A DNA stretch of 64,000 bases from Hyphomicrobium sp. Its GTDB lineage: Bacteria; Pseudomonadota; Alphaproteobacteria; Rhizobiales; Hyphomicrobiaceae. Location of the stretch: positions 17,887-81,886 of the forward strand of contig JALHMJ010000003.1 of the NCBI GenBank assembly GCA_022844105.1, given 5' to 3'. The notes under the pieces were generated by a model. The model was not told where the DNA came from. It searched no databases and saw only the letters and a program-made list of their open reading frames with translations. A program made the position numbers and the translations under genes. Below are positions 1-8,221 of this stretch, piece by piece; within the stretch, counting starts at the first letter, position 1; each line of letters opens with the position of its first letter.

Positions 1-105
1 GCTGTCGCACAGTATGGTTCTTCCGACTCGGGCGCCTCGCTCGGCGACATCTTCAAGGCCGCCATCAAGAAGCGCAACGCCGACGACGACGAAGAGACCG
101 AGTAA
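1..105 (+). CDS. rpsA: 30S ribosomal protein S1, C-terminal end (partial)
   Basis: Only the last 34 codons are in the window; the gene enters from the left and stops at TAA 103-105. The visible tail contains the phrase GASLGDIFKAAIKKR followed by an acidic end (DDDEETE), which is the usual C-terminus of alphaproteobacterial ribosomal protein S1, the mRNA-binding protein of the small subunit. sppA and ihfB downstream agree with the common rpsA-ihfB neighbourhood of proteobacteria. Family identity rests on this short tail plus context, so it is likely but not certain. Confidence 0.8.
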   Translation, partial: AVAQYGSSDSGASLGDIFKAAIKKRNADDDEETE

Positions 106-118
106 CCTGGACTTCTTC

Positions 119-322
119 ATGCGCTCAGCGGCCGGCTCCGCTGAGCGGAGTCGTTGAGCGCAACTCTAGATCATGCTCAGCGGCCGGCTCCGCTGAGCGG
201 AGTCGTTGAGCGCAACTTTAGATCATGCTCAGCGGCCGGCTCCGCTGAGCGGAGTCGTTGAGCGCAACTTTAGATCATGCTCAGCGGCCGGCTCCGCTGA
301 GCGGAGTCGCTGAGCGCAACTT
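119..322. repeat. Four tandem copies of a 52-bp palindromic unit
   Basis: Four nearly identical units lie head to tail just after rpsA: 119-172 (54 bp, with an extra GC near its start), 173-224, 225-276 and 277-322 (last one cut short). Each contains a perfect 9-bp inverted repeat, GCTCAGCGG and CCGCTGAGC, around the 6-base loop CCGGCT, followed by a third related arm (GGAGTCGTTGAGC). The copies differ at only a few positions, so expansion looks recent. No T-run follows any hairpin, so they are not ordinary Rho-independent terminators. They could stabilise the rpsA mRNA 3' end or act as a protein-binding array. Confidence 0.9.
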
Positions 323-352
323 AATACCCGTGCTGGAATGGAACGATTGAGA

Positions 353-382
353 GCGCGGCGCCTTCGTGGTGCCGCGCTTTTT
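353..382 (+). terminator. Rho-independent terminator after rpsA
   Basis: GCGCGGCGCC (353-362) and GGTGCCGCGC (368-377) form a 10-bp stem with one G-T pair and a 5-base loop, followed directly by TTTTT (378-382). This is a classical intrinsic terminator and ends the rpsA transcript beyond the repeat array. Confidence 0.85.
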
Positions 383-521
383 GCGTACCCTCGTTCGGTG
401 GTGCAATTTGCTCGCGCAAGATACGCTGCTGCCTACGGATTCTTAGCGGATTAAAATCATAAAGATTGTTGGAATGTCCGGGCGGGTCCGGCCGCCAGCC
501 AAGCAGGGAGTTCTGACAGCA

Positions 522-1490
522 ATGTCACTCGAAACCGAGATCGTCCTCGACCGCCGCCAGCTTCGCCGCCGCCTCAGCCTGTGGCGCGGCCTTGCCATTA
601 CCGGCCTCGTCATCGCGATCGGTGGCTATATGCTGTCCGCCGACGAAACCAGCGGCGTGTTTGCCCAAAAGCACGTCGCGCGCGTCGCCTTTACCGGCAC
701 CATCTCCGAAAATCGCGCCGAACTGGAATTGCTGCGCAAAGTGCGTGAGGCAAAGAACGTGGCCGGCGTCATCGTTTTCGTTAACAGCCCCGGCGGCACG
801 ACGACCGGCGGGGAGGCGATCTACGAGGAACTGCGTCAGGTCGCGGCCAAAAAACCGGTTGTCGCCCAGTTCGGCACGGTCGCCGCCTCTGCAGGCTACA
901 TCGTCGGGCTCGCCGCCGATCATATCGTCGCCCGTGGCAACACGATCACCGGCTCGGTTGGCGTGCTTATGCAGTGGCCCGAAGTCAGCGAACTCCTGAG
1001 CAAGGTCGGCGTCAAAATGAACGAGGTTAAGAGCGGTGAACTGAAAGCCTCGCCGTCTCTATTTGCCCCCGCCGACGAGCCCTCCCTTAGCGTCGTGCGC
1101 GAGATGATTGGCGATGGTTTCCGATGGTTTGCGTCGCTGGTGGAAACCCGCCGCGGGATCAAAATTGCCGATGTGCCGGGCCTGGAAAAAGGCCGCATCT
1201 TCTCGGGCCGCGAGGCTGTCGCCAACAAACTTGTCGACGAAATCGGCGGCGAGCCCGAAGCGCAGCGGTGGCTTGAAGAGAAGCGCGGTGTCGAGAAAAA
1301 CCTGAAAGTGATCGATTGGCAGCCGGCCGCGGCAAGCAGCTGGGGGCTTATGTCATCCATCTCATCGATCGCCGGTAACCTTTTTGGTGCTCAGGGCCGG
1401 GAAGTGGCCGAAATCCTGTCCCGTCAGCCGGGCTTTGCAACTCTTGGTCTTGACGGCATGCTGTCGGTTTGGCAACCTTCCGAAAACTGA
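522..1490 (+). CDS. sppA: Signal peptide peptidase SppA, short form (S49 family)
   Basis: A membrane-anchored serine protease that degrades released signal peptides at the inner membrane. The 322-aa product has a short cytoplasmic N-terminus and one membrane segment (about residues 21-38). It then has the single S49 domain of the short (Bacillus-type, about 36 kDa) form rather than the duplicated E. coli form. The Ser-Lys dyad is visible: Ser123 in AASAGY and Lys175 in SGELK. An in-frame ATG lies at 474, but ATG 522 is preferred because GGGAG precedes it and because MSLETEIVLDRRQLRRRL matches the usual start of relatives. It sits between rpsA and ihfB. Confidence 0.88.
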   Translation: MSLETEIVLDRRQLRRRLSLWRGLAITGLVIAIGGYMLSADETSGVFAQKHVARVAFTGTISENRAELELLRKVREAKNVAGVIVFVNSPGGTTTGGEAIYEELRQVAAKKPVVAQFGTVAASAGYIVGLAADHIVARGNTITGSVGVLMQWPEVSELLSKVGVKMNEVKSGELKASPSLFAPADEPSLSVVREMIGDGFRWFASLVETRRGIKIADVPGLEKGRIFSGREAVANKLVDEIGGEPEAQRWLEEKRGVEKNLKVIDWQPAAASSWGLMSSISSIAGNLFGAQGREVAEILSRQPGFATLGLDGMLSVWQPSEN

Positions 1491-1517
1491 GGAAAAACAA
1501 ACCTTTCGGGGGGTGCC

Positions 1518-1817
1518 GTGATCAAGTCGGAACTGATCCAGAAGATCGCGAGTGCAAACCCGCATCTTTATCATCGCGACGTCGAACGCATCGTCAATGT
1601 CATCTTCGACGAGATTGTCGATGCGCTGGCCCGCGGTGATCGAGTGGAATTGCGCGGTTTCGGTGCCTTCACGGTCAAACACCGCGCCGCTCGACAGGGG
1701 CGCAACCCACGCACGGGATCGCCGGTGCCGGTCGAAGAAAAGTTTGTGCCGTTCTTCAAGACCGGCAAGGAACTGCGCGACCGGCTCAATGGCGACGACG
1801 GCGCAACGAATAACTGA
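1518..1817 (+). CDS. ihfB: Integration host factor subunit beta
   Basis: The beta subunit of the DNA-bending nucleoid protein IHF, which forms a heterodimer with IhfA. The 99-aa length is typical. The sequence begins [11 protein letters not shown], and the DNA-intercalating arm [22 protein letters not shown] carries the conserved proline of the RNPRTG tip. The start is GTG 1518, preceded by a G-rich Shine-Dalgarno stretch (GGGGGG). It lies 27 bp after sppA, and lapA follows within 50 bp, as is common in alphaproteobacteria. Confidence 0.95.
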   Translation: MIKSELIQKIASANPHLYHRDVERIVNVIFDEIVDALARGDRVELRGFGAFTVKHRAARQGRNPRTGSPVPVEEKFVPFFKTGKELRDRLNGDDGATNN

Positions 1818-1864
1818 CGCGCTGACTGTCACTTCGATTGGACCGAACTCTGGCGAGACCCATT

Positions 1865-2230
1865 GTGCTGAAACGCATCGTCACGCTGCTGATTGCGTTT
1901 CCGGCCGCCGCCGTGTTGGTGACCTTGGCGATTGCCAATCGTCACGCCGTGACGCTCGTCCTCGATCCCTTTAATCCGACGGCGCCGCTCGTCTCACTGT
2001 CGCTGCCGTTTTACGCCTATCTCTTCGGGGCATTGATCGTCGGGGTCGGTCTGGGCGGAATTGCGGCCTGGGCCAATCAAGCGCGCTGGCGCCGCCAAGC
2101 CCGTGTGCAAACGTCAGAAGCACGGCGATGGCAATCGGAAGCCGACCGCCTCGCGCGCGAGCGTGACGCCAGCGTGGCGCAACGCGGTCGCGAGTTGCCG
2201 CCACCATCGAGCGAGCGCACGGCAGCTTAA
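1865..2230 (+). CDS. lapA: LapA-type (DUF1049) inner-membrane protein
   Basis: A 121-aa protein with two hydrophobic segments (about residues 3-21 and 40-64) followed by a basic, charged, probably coiled tail rich in Arg and Glu. This is the layout of the lipopolysaccharide assembly protein A domain family, which in E. coli works with LapB in controlling LpxC turnover. The family call is from topology and from the phrase NRHAVTLVLDPF (an F/N-x-V-x-L segment between the helices). TTG 1838 is an upstream in-frame start without a ribosome site; GTG 1865 has GGCGAG about 9 nt upstream and gives the membrane helix at the N-terminus. Confidence 0.65.
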   Translation: MLKRIVTLLIAFPAAAVLVTLAIANRHAVTLVLDPFNPTAPLVSLSLPFYAYLFGALIVGVGLGGIAAWANQARWRRQARVQTSEARRWQSEADRLARERDASVAQRGRELPPPSSERTAA

Positions 2231-2288
2231 ATTCGAGCCGCGCGTTCCCCAACCATTCGGACAAAACCGTCCGCGGAATTTTTGCCTT

Positions 2289-2957
2289 ATGACGACGGCC
2301 GTCAAGATCTGCGGCATCAATAATCGATCAAGCCTCGACGCGGCCCTTACAGGCGGCGCCGATTTTGTCGGCTTGGTCTTCTTTGCAAAAAGCCCGCGTC
2401 ACCTCAGTCTGGCTGAAGCGCAAGCTCTACGCGAAGTGGTGTCCGGTCAGGGGCTGTGCCGCACAGTGGCTCTCGTCGTCGATGCCGCCGACGATGCGCT
2501 GGCCGAAATCATTGCGACTGTCGATCCAGATTGCCTTCAGCTTCACGGACACGAAACGGTGGATCGCGTCGCGCACATACGGACGATGTTTCGCAAACCG
2601 ATCTTGAAGGCGGTCCCGGTCACCAGCGCCACGGATGTCGAACCGGCCCTGAGGTACTACGCGCCCGGCCAAGTTGCCGACATCCTGCTCTTTGATGCCA
2701 AGCCTGATCCGTCAGCGTTGCTTCCGGGAGGCAATGGATTGGCGTTCGATTGGCACGCGCTCGACGGACTGGCCGCGCGCATACCCTTCGCGCTCGCTGG
2801 CGGCCTGACGCCGGCAAACGTTGCCCAAGCGATCGCACTCACCGGCGCTTCGATCGTCGACGTCTCTTCGGGTGTCGAAAGCGCGCCCGGCGTAAAGAAC
2901 CCCGCCCTCATCCGCCGCTTTCTTCACAACGCGAAGGCGGCTAAGCAAGCAAGCTGA
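2289..2957 (+). CDS. trpF: Phosphoribosylanthranilate isomerase
   Basis: Converts N-(5'-phosphoribosyl)anthranilate to the rearranged carboxyphenylamino-deoxyribulose phosphate in tryptophan synthesis. The 222-aa TIM barrel shows the catalytic Cys8 in KICGI, the general acid Asp136 in LLFDAKP, the LQLHG strand and the phosphate-binding FALAGGLTPANV and DVSSGVES ends. An open frame extends upstream to 2061 but overlaps lapA; ATG 2289 gives the expected family N-terminus. trpB follows after 39 bp, so trpF-trpB-trpA form one operon separated from other trp genes, the usual alphaproteobacterial arrangement. Confidence 0.95.
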   Translation: MTTAVKICGINNRSSLDAALTGGADFVGLVFFAKSPRHLSLAEAQALREVVSGQGLCRTVALVVDAADDALAEIIATVDPDCLQLHGHETVDRVAHIRTMFRKPILKAVPVTSATDVEPALRYYAPGQVADILLFDAKPDPSALLPGGNGLAFDWHALDGLAARIPFALAGGLTPANVAQAIALTGASIVDVSSGVESAPGVKNPALIRRFLHNAKAAKQAS

Positions 2958-2996
2958 ATTCCTCAACGGGCAAAAGATCGACCGAGAGAGATCAAC

Positions 2997-4238
2997 ATGA
3001 CGACGAGCACCGCCAAGAGCCACGACGCAAAGCTCAACAGCTATCGCACAGGGCCAGACGACAAGGGTTTCTTCGGTCTGTTCGGTGGCCGCTTCGTCGC
3101 CGAAACATTGATGCCGCTGATTCTCGAGCTGGAGCGCGCCTACGAAGCCGCCAAAGCCGATCCGTCGTTCCAAGCAGAGATCGATTACCTCAATCTTCAC
3201 TACGCCGGCCGGCCCAGCCCGCTTTATCTTGCCGAGCGCATGACGAACGAACTGGGCGGCGCGAAAATTTACTTCAAGCGCGACGAACTCAATCACACCG
3301 GTTCGCACAAGATCAACAATTGCCTCGGCCAGATCCTTCTTGCCCGCCGCATGGGCAAGACGCGGATTATCGCTGAAACCGGTGCCGGTCAGCACGGCGT
3401 GGCGGTTGCAACTGTTTGCGCCAAGTACGGTCTGCCGTGTGAAATCTACATGGGTGCCACCGACATCGAGCGTCAGGCGCCGAACGTGGCGCGCATGATG
3501 CTGCTCGGCGCCAAGCTCAATTCTGTTACGGCTGGCGCCGGCACGCTCAAAGACGCCATGAACGAAGCGCTGCGCGACTGGGTCACCAACGTCACTGACA
3601 CTTACTATCTCATCGGCACCGCCGCGGGGCCGCATCCCTACCCCGCGATGGTGCGCGACTTTCAGTCGATTATCGGGAAAGAAACGCGCGAGCAAATGAT
3701 CGCCGCGGAAGGCCGCCTGCCGGATACGATCGTCGCTTGCATCGGCGGCGGATCAAATGCAATTGGATTGTTCCACCCTTTCCTCGATGACAAGAACACC
3801 GCCATTTACGGGGTCGAAGCGGGCGGTCATGGCCTCGACGTCGAAAACGGTCACGCTGCGTCGATGAACGGCGGCACGCCCGGTGTTTTGCATGGCAACC
3901 GCACGTACCTTTTGCAAAACGATGACGGCCAAATTCTCGAAGGCCACTCCATATCCGCCGGTCTCGATTACCCCGGCGTCGGACCCGAGCACGCTTGGCT
4001 GAAAGATACCGGCCGCGTCACTTACGTTTCCATCACCGACAAGGAAGCGCTGCAAGCGCTTCAGTTTTGCACGCGCATGGAGGGCATCATCCCGGCCCTT
4101 GAGCCCAGCCACGCGCTGGCGCAGGTCATGAAGCTCGCGCCTACGCTCCCCAAGGACAACCTGCTCGTGATGAACCTCTGCGGCCGCGGCGACAAAGACC
4201 TGTTCACGGTCGCCAAGGCGCTGGGCATGAAAATCTGA
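2997..4238 (+). CDS. trpB: Tryptophan synthase beta chain
   Basis: Pyridoxal-phosphate enzyme that joins indole and serine to make tryptophan in the alpha2-beta2 complex. The 413-aa product carries the PLP lysine Lys105 in HTGSHKINN, the GAGQHGVA substrate loop near residue 130 and the phosphate-binding glycine loop GGGSNAIG near residue 250. GAGAGAGAT precedes the ATG. The trpA start lies 12 bp downstream, consistent with translational coupling of the two subunits. Confidence 0.97.
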   Translation: MTTSTAKSHDAKLNSYRTGPDDKGFFGLFGGRFVAETLMPLILELERAYEAAKADPSFQAEIDYLNLHYAGRPSPLYLAERMTNELGGAKIYFKRDELNHTGSHKINNCLGQILLARRMGKTRIIAETGAGQHGVAVATVCAKYGLPCEIYMGATDIERQAPNVARMMLLGAKLNSVTAGAGTLKDAMNEALRDWVTNVTDTYYLIGTAAGPHPYPAMVRDFQSIIGKETREQMIAAEGRLPDTIVACIGGGSNAIGLFHPFLDDKNTAIYGVEAGGHGLDVENGHAASMNGGTPGVLHGNRTYLLQNDDGQILEGHSISAGLDYPGVGPEHAWLKDTGRVTYVSITDKEALQALQFCTRMEGIIPALEPSHALAQVMKLAPTLPKDNLLVMNLCGRGDKDLFTVAKALGMKI

Positions 4239-4250
4239 TCCGGAGCCAGG

Positions 4251-5078
4251 ATGAAGACCGATACACGCATCGAACAGCGGTTCGCTAAGCTCAAAGCCGA
4301 GGGCCGCGCTGCCCTCGTCACCTTTGTGACCGCCGGCGACCCGAACTACGCCACATCCCTGAAAATCATTTCTGGACTGCCCGGCGCCGGTGCCGACGTC
4401 ATCGAAATAGGCATGCCGTTTTCCGATCCGATGGCGGACGGCCCACCGATCCAGGCCTCAGGCTTGCGCGCCCTCAAAGCCGGCCAGAACATGAAGAAGA
4501 CGCTGCAGCTGGTGCGCGATTTCCGCAACTCCGACAGCGAAACGCCGATCGTGCTGATGGGCTACTACAATCCGATCTACGTTTATGGCAATGAGCGCTT
4601 CCTGGACGATGCCGTTGCTGCCGGGGTGGACGGCCTGATCGTTGTCGATGTCCCGCCCGAGGCCGACGACGAATTGTGCATTCCAGCACTCGCTCGCGGT
4701 CTCAACTTCATCCGCTTGGCTACGCCGACAACTGACGACCGCCGCCTGCCGATGGTGCTCCAGAACACATCCGGCTTCGTCTACTATGTCTCGATCACCG
4801 GCATCACGGGGGCAGCTGCCCCTGTTGCGACCGACGTCGGTCGCCACGTCGCGCGCATCAAGCAGGCCACCGACCTGCCCGTCGCGATCGGTTTCGGAGT
4901 GAGAACACCGCAGCAGGCTAAAGACCTCGCCGCACATGGCGACGGCGTCGTGGTCGGTTCGGCTCTCGTGAATAAAATTGCCGCCAGCCTCGACGCCGCC
5001 GGAAATCCGACAGACAGCACCGTGCGCGAGGTGCTACAACTCGTGGCGAGCCTGAGCGGAGCCTTGAAGTCGGCCTGA
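4251..5078 (+). CDS. trpA: Tryptophan synthase alpha chain
   Basis: Cleaves indole-3-glycerol phosphate to indole, which is channelled to TrpB. The 275-aa barrel has the catalytic pair Glu52 ([11 protein letters not shown]) and Asp63 (MADGP) in the canonical spacing, and the [10 protein letters not shown] and FGVRTPQQA loops. GGAG lies just upstream of ATG 4251. It is the last trp gene of the operon; a 150-bp gap without a clear terminator separates it from accD. Confidence 0.97.
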   Translation: MKTDTRIEQRFAKLKAEGRAALVTFVTAGDPNYATSLKIISGLPGAGADVIEIGMPFSDPMADGPPIQASGLRALKAGQNMKKTLQLVRDFRNSDSETPIVLMGYYNPIYVYGNERFLDDAVAAGVDGLIVVDVPPEADDELCIPALARGLNFIRLATPTTDDRRLPMVLQNTSGFVYYVSITGITGAAAPVATDVGRHVARIKQATDLPVAIGFGVRTPQQAKDLAAHGDGVVVGSALVNKIAASLDAAGNPTDSTVREVLQLVASLSGALKSA

Positions 5079-5231
5079 GCTGGCCTTCCTGCATCACGAC
5101 GTCTGTAAAACCGTAACCAAACCCCGCAACGGCCCACAGATTGCGACGCGCTAGCCCTGAAACAAACGCACCCGGCGTGCTATGGATGCTTGATCGATCA
5201 ACGTCTCCGCATCCTGAGGAGCGAGAATAGC

Positions 5232-6275
5232 GTGAACTGGATCAATAACGTCGTCCGGCCGAAGATCCGCAGCTTCCTGACAACGAAGCGGGAAGTGCCG
5301 GACAATCTCTGGGTCAAATGCCCGGAGAGCGGCCAGATGGTCTTCTACAAAGACCTGGAGTCGAATCAGTTCGTGGTGCCCGGTTCCGGCTATCACATGC
5401 GGATGGGCGCGAAATCGCGCCTTGTCGCGCTCTTTGACGGCGGCGCGTACGAAACCATTTCCGTGCCGCCAGTACCGCAGGATCCGCTCAAATTCCGCGA
5501 TGGCCGCCGCTATACCGAGCGCCTCAAGGATGCCAAGACCAAAACCAGCCTTGAAGACGCGGTTCTCATCGGCGAAGGCAGGCTCGACGGCCAAAATATA
5601 GTCTCCGCCGCGCAGGATTTCGACTTCATGGGCGGTTCTCTCGGCATGGCCGCCGGCGAAGCCGTGATCACCGGCCTGACCCGTGCGCTGGAAAAGGGGA
5701 CGCCCTTTATTCTCTTCGCAGCCTCCGGCGGCGCCCGGATGCAGGAAGGGATCCTGTCGCTGATGCAGATGCCGCGCACGACAATCGCCGTGCAACGCCT
5801 GCGTGAGGCGGGGCTGCCCTACATCGTCGTCCTGACCGATCCGACCACGGGTGGCGTCACCGCGTCGTACGCCATGCTGGGCGATGTCCATATCGCCGAG
5901 CCCGGCGCGCTCATTTGTTTTGCCGGTCCGCGCGTCATCCAGCAGACCATTCGCGAACAGTTGCCGGATGGATTCCAGCGCTCCGAGTATCTCCTCGACC
6001 ACGGCATGATTGACATGGTCGTGCACCGTCACAAGCTGCGCGAAACCCTGTCTCGCGTGTGCCGCATCCTTATGAACGGGGGCGGCAAGGCGAAGCGCGC
6101 CAACGGCCACGCGTCGGCCAACGGCCGGATGATTGAAACGACCGCGCGCGAAGCCGCTGTTCTCGAAGTCCGCCCGATGGACGTTGCGTCACCTGTAGTC
6201 GGCGACGGCGCTGGTCGCGACGCGACGGCAAAGACGTCGAAACCTCTGGCCAAAGACAAGTCATCGCCGGCGTAA
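5232..6275 (+). CDS. accD: Acetyl-CoA carboxylase, carboxyltransferase subunit beta
   Basis: With AccA forms the carboxyltransferase that moves CO2 from biotinyl-BCCP to acetyl-CoA, the first step of fatty acid synthesis. The 347-aa product has an N-terminal ribbon and then the crotonase-like core ([36 protein letters not shown]). The start is GTG 5232, giving [10 protein letters not shown] and preceded by GAGGAGCG; TTG 5190 lacks support. In the zinc ribbon only Cys30 of the four E. coli cysteines remains; the others are Ser33, Val49 and Ser52. The last 70 residues are low-complexity and variable. folC follows after 152 bp. Confidence 0.95.
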   Translation: MNWINNVVRPKIRSFLTTKREVPDNLWVKCPESGQMVFYKDLESNQFVVPGSGYHMRMGAKSRLVALFDGGAYETISVPPVPQDPLKFRDGRRYTERLKDAKTKTSLEDAVLIGEGRLDGQNIVSAAQDFDFMGGSLGMAAGEAVITGLTRALEKGTPFILFAASGGARMQEGILSLMQMPRTTIAVQRLREAGLPYIVVLTDPTTGGVTASYAMLGDVHIAEPGALICFAGPRVIQQTIREQLPDGFQRSEYLLDHGMIDMVVHRHKLRETLSRVCRILMNGGGKAKRANGHASANGRMIETTAREAAVLEVRPMDVASPVVGDGAGRDATAKTSKPLAKDKSSPA

Positions 6276-6427
6276 AGTCGCGGCAGCTTGCACGGTCGAC
6301 CATCTGCCGCAGGACCTTCACGGTATGGTGACCCATCCGCTCGGTCCACGGCCCCGCCGGACGACGTAAGACAACGCATTGCAGACGGCCCACGAACCTC
6401 GACCGGGCCCCGATCGAAGAGCCCGCG

Positions 6428-7759
6428 ATGCTGACGAGCGACAAGCTCCTGGCCGACCTTAAATTGCTTCACCCGAAGCTGATTGACCTGTCCCTCGGCC
6501 GCATCGAACGGCTGCTGGAAAAGCTTGGCGATCCGCATAAGAGATTGCCCCCCGTCATCCACATAGCCGGCACCAACGGCAAGGGCTCGACGACGGCGTT
6601 TATGAAGGCGATGCTTTCGGCCGCAGGGCTGCGCGTGCATGTCTACACCTCGCCGCATCTGGTGCGTTTTCACGAACGCATCGAACTGTCGGGCTCCGAT
6701 GGCATCTCGCGCCCAATCGGCGAAGAGCAGCTTGTTGACGTTCTGACGCGGACGCAGGCCGTCAACGACGGCGACGACATCACCCAATTCGAAATCACGA
6801 CCGCGGCGGCATTTCTGGCCTATGCCGAAACGCCCGCCGACGTGCTCTTGCTCGAAGTCGGCCTCGGCGGCCGTCTTGACGCGACCAACGTCATCGACCG
6901 TCCAGCCCTCACCGTCATCACGCCGATCAGCCTTGATCATGCGGAAAAACTCGGTGCGACAATCGGCAAGATCGCTGCCGAGAAGGCTGGTATCCTGAAA
7001 CGCGGCGTAACGTGTGTTGTTGCCCAGCAGACCGACGAGGGATTGGATGTCATTCGGCAAACAGCGGCCCGCGTGGGCGCAAATCTCGTGATCTGGGGGC
7101 AGGATTTCGACGCATTCGAACAGAACGGCCGGCTCGTCGTTCAAACTGAAACGCATGTCCTCGATCTGCCGCTGCCGGCGCTCGTCGGACGCCATCAGAT
7201 TGTCAACGCCGGCACCGCCGTTGCCGCGGCTCTGCAGCTGGACGAACTGCTCCAGAATGAAGCCGCAATCGAGCGCGGGTTGACGACGGCCAAATGGCCG
7301 GCTCGCATGCAGCGCCTCGACAGCGGCCCGCTGCCCGACCTTCTCGGGCGCGGCTCGGAACTTTGGCTCGATGGCGGCCACAACCCCTCCGCTGGGATTG
7401 CACTCGCGCAGACGTTGGCAGACCTTGAAGAACGCGCTTCCAAGCCGCTCTATATCGTATGCGGGATGATGGGGCTGAAGGACGCCGCCGGTTTTCTGTC
7501 CCCATTTCGCGGCATTGCGCGCCACATCGTGACGGTCCCGATCCCCGGTGCCCACGAAGCGCCCTTCACGCCAGACGCCCTGGCCGACGTGGCCCACCGC
7601 GTCGACCTCTCCGCTGAGAGTGCCGTCGATATTGAAAGCGCACTGAAGCGCATCGAACTGTTGGACGGCGCACCCAAACGAGTCCTCATCTGTGGCTCGC
7701 TTTACCTGGCCGGCCACGTGCTCGCGCGCCAGGAAGGCGTCGAGGTCCAGGGCAACTGA
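6428..7759 (+). CDS. folC: Bifunctional dihydrofolate / folylpolyglutamate synthase
   Basis: ATP-dependent ligase that adds glutamate to dihydropteroate and to tetrahydrofolates. The 443-aa Mur-ligase-type protein has the P-loop HIAGTNGKGSTT (about residues 39-50), the TSPHLVRFHERI loop, the LLLEVGLGGRLDATNVI Walker-B-like region and the LDGGHNPSAG motif at the start of the C-terminal domain. GAAGAG precedes ATG 6428. The accD-folC pair downstream of trpFBA is a conserved proteobacterial cluster. It is convergent with trxA, with a terminator between them. Confidence 0.95.
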   Translation: MLTSDKLLADLKLLHPKLIDLSLGRIERLLEKLGDPHKRLPPVIHIAGTNGKGSTTAFMKAMLSAAGLRVHVYTSPHLVRFHERIELSGSDGISRPIGEEQLVDVLTRTQAVNDGDDITQFEITTAAAFLAYAETPADVLLLEVGLGGRLDATNVIDRPALTVITPISLDHAEKLGATIGKIAAEKAGILKRGVTCVVAQQTDEGLDVIRQTAARVGANLVIWGQDFDAFEQNGRLVVQTETHVLDLPLPALVGRHQIVNAGTAVAAALQLDELLQNEAAIERGLTTAKWPARMQRLDSGPLPDLLGRGSELWLDGGHNPSAGIALAQTLADLEERASKPLYIVCGMMGLKDAAGFLSPFRGIARHIVTVPIPGAHEAPFTPDALADVAHRVDLSAESAVDIESALKRIELLDGAPKRVLICGSLYLAGHVLARQEGVEVQGN

Positions 7760-7771
7760 ACAACAAGTCAA

Positions 7772-7806
7772 AGAAAAGGGCCGCGCAGCAATTGCCACGC
7801 GGTCCC
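7772..7806 (-). terminator. Probable intrinsic terminator of the trxA transcript
   Basis: On the minus strand GGGACCGCG (7806-7798) pairs with CGCGGCCC (7785-7778) with one bulged A and a 12-base loop, followed by TTTTCTTT. It lies 26 bp past the trxA stop, between the convergent folC and trxA genes. Confidence 0.65.
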
Positions 7807-7831
7807 GAAATAATACCCTACGCGGCGCGGT

Positions 7832-8164
7832 TTAGACGAGCGCGCCGTTGATGAAATCTTCCAGGCGCTTCTTCTGCACCATGGCGCCCGACTGACGGGC
7901 CTTGACCTCGCCGCCCTTGAACACGATTAGCGTCGGCATTGCCTGAATGGCGTACTTGGTCGTGATGCCCGGGCTCTTGTCGACATCAACCTTCACGACC
8001 TTGACCTTGCCCTTCATGTCGGCGGCCACCGCGTCCAGCGTCGGTGCCATCGCTTTACACGGCCCGCACCATTCGGCGTAAAAGTCCACCACGACCGGCT
8101 CGGATGACTTCAGCACCACTTCGTCGAAGGTGCTGTCGGAAACGACGGGAGTTTCGTTGCCCAT
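7832..8164 (-). CDS. trxA: Thioredoxin
   Basis: Small cytoplasmic dithiol reductase. The 110-aa product has the active site WCGPCK (Cys33, Cys36), the buried VDFYAEWC strand and the cis-proline loop AMPTLIVF, all typical of thioredoxin 1. It lies 57 bp downstream of addA on the same strand, at the end of the long minus-strand block; addB-addA-trxA is a recurring alphaproteobacterial order. Nothing is unusual. Confidence 0.95.
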   Translation of the reverse strand: MGNETPVVSDSTFDEVVLKSSEPVVVDFYAEWCGPCKAMAPTLDAVAADMKGKVKVVKVDVDKSPGITTKYAIQAMPTLIVFKGGEVKARQSGAMVQKKRLEDFINGALV

Positions 8165-8221
8165 GATGGTCTCTCTGTTGATGCCGGCGCAGGTGCAACC
8201 GGCTCATATCGGATGCAAGAC

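Noticed and set aside
119-322. CRISPR array
   Set aside because: The units are contiguous, without unique spacers, and no cas gene is present.
6029-7798. Long minus-strand frame of 589 codons across accD and folC
   Set aside because: Both plus-strand genes have unmistakable motifs; the antisense frame follows from codon bias.
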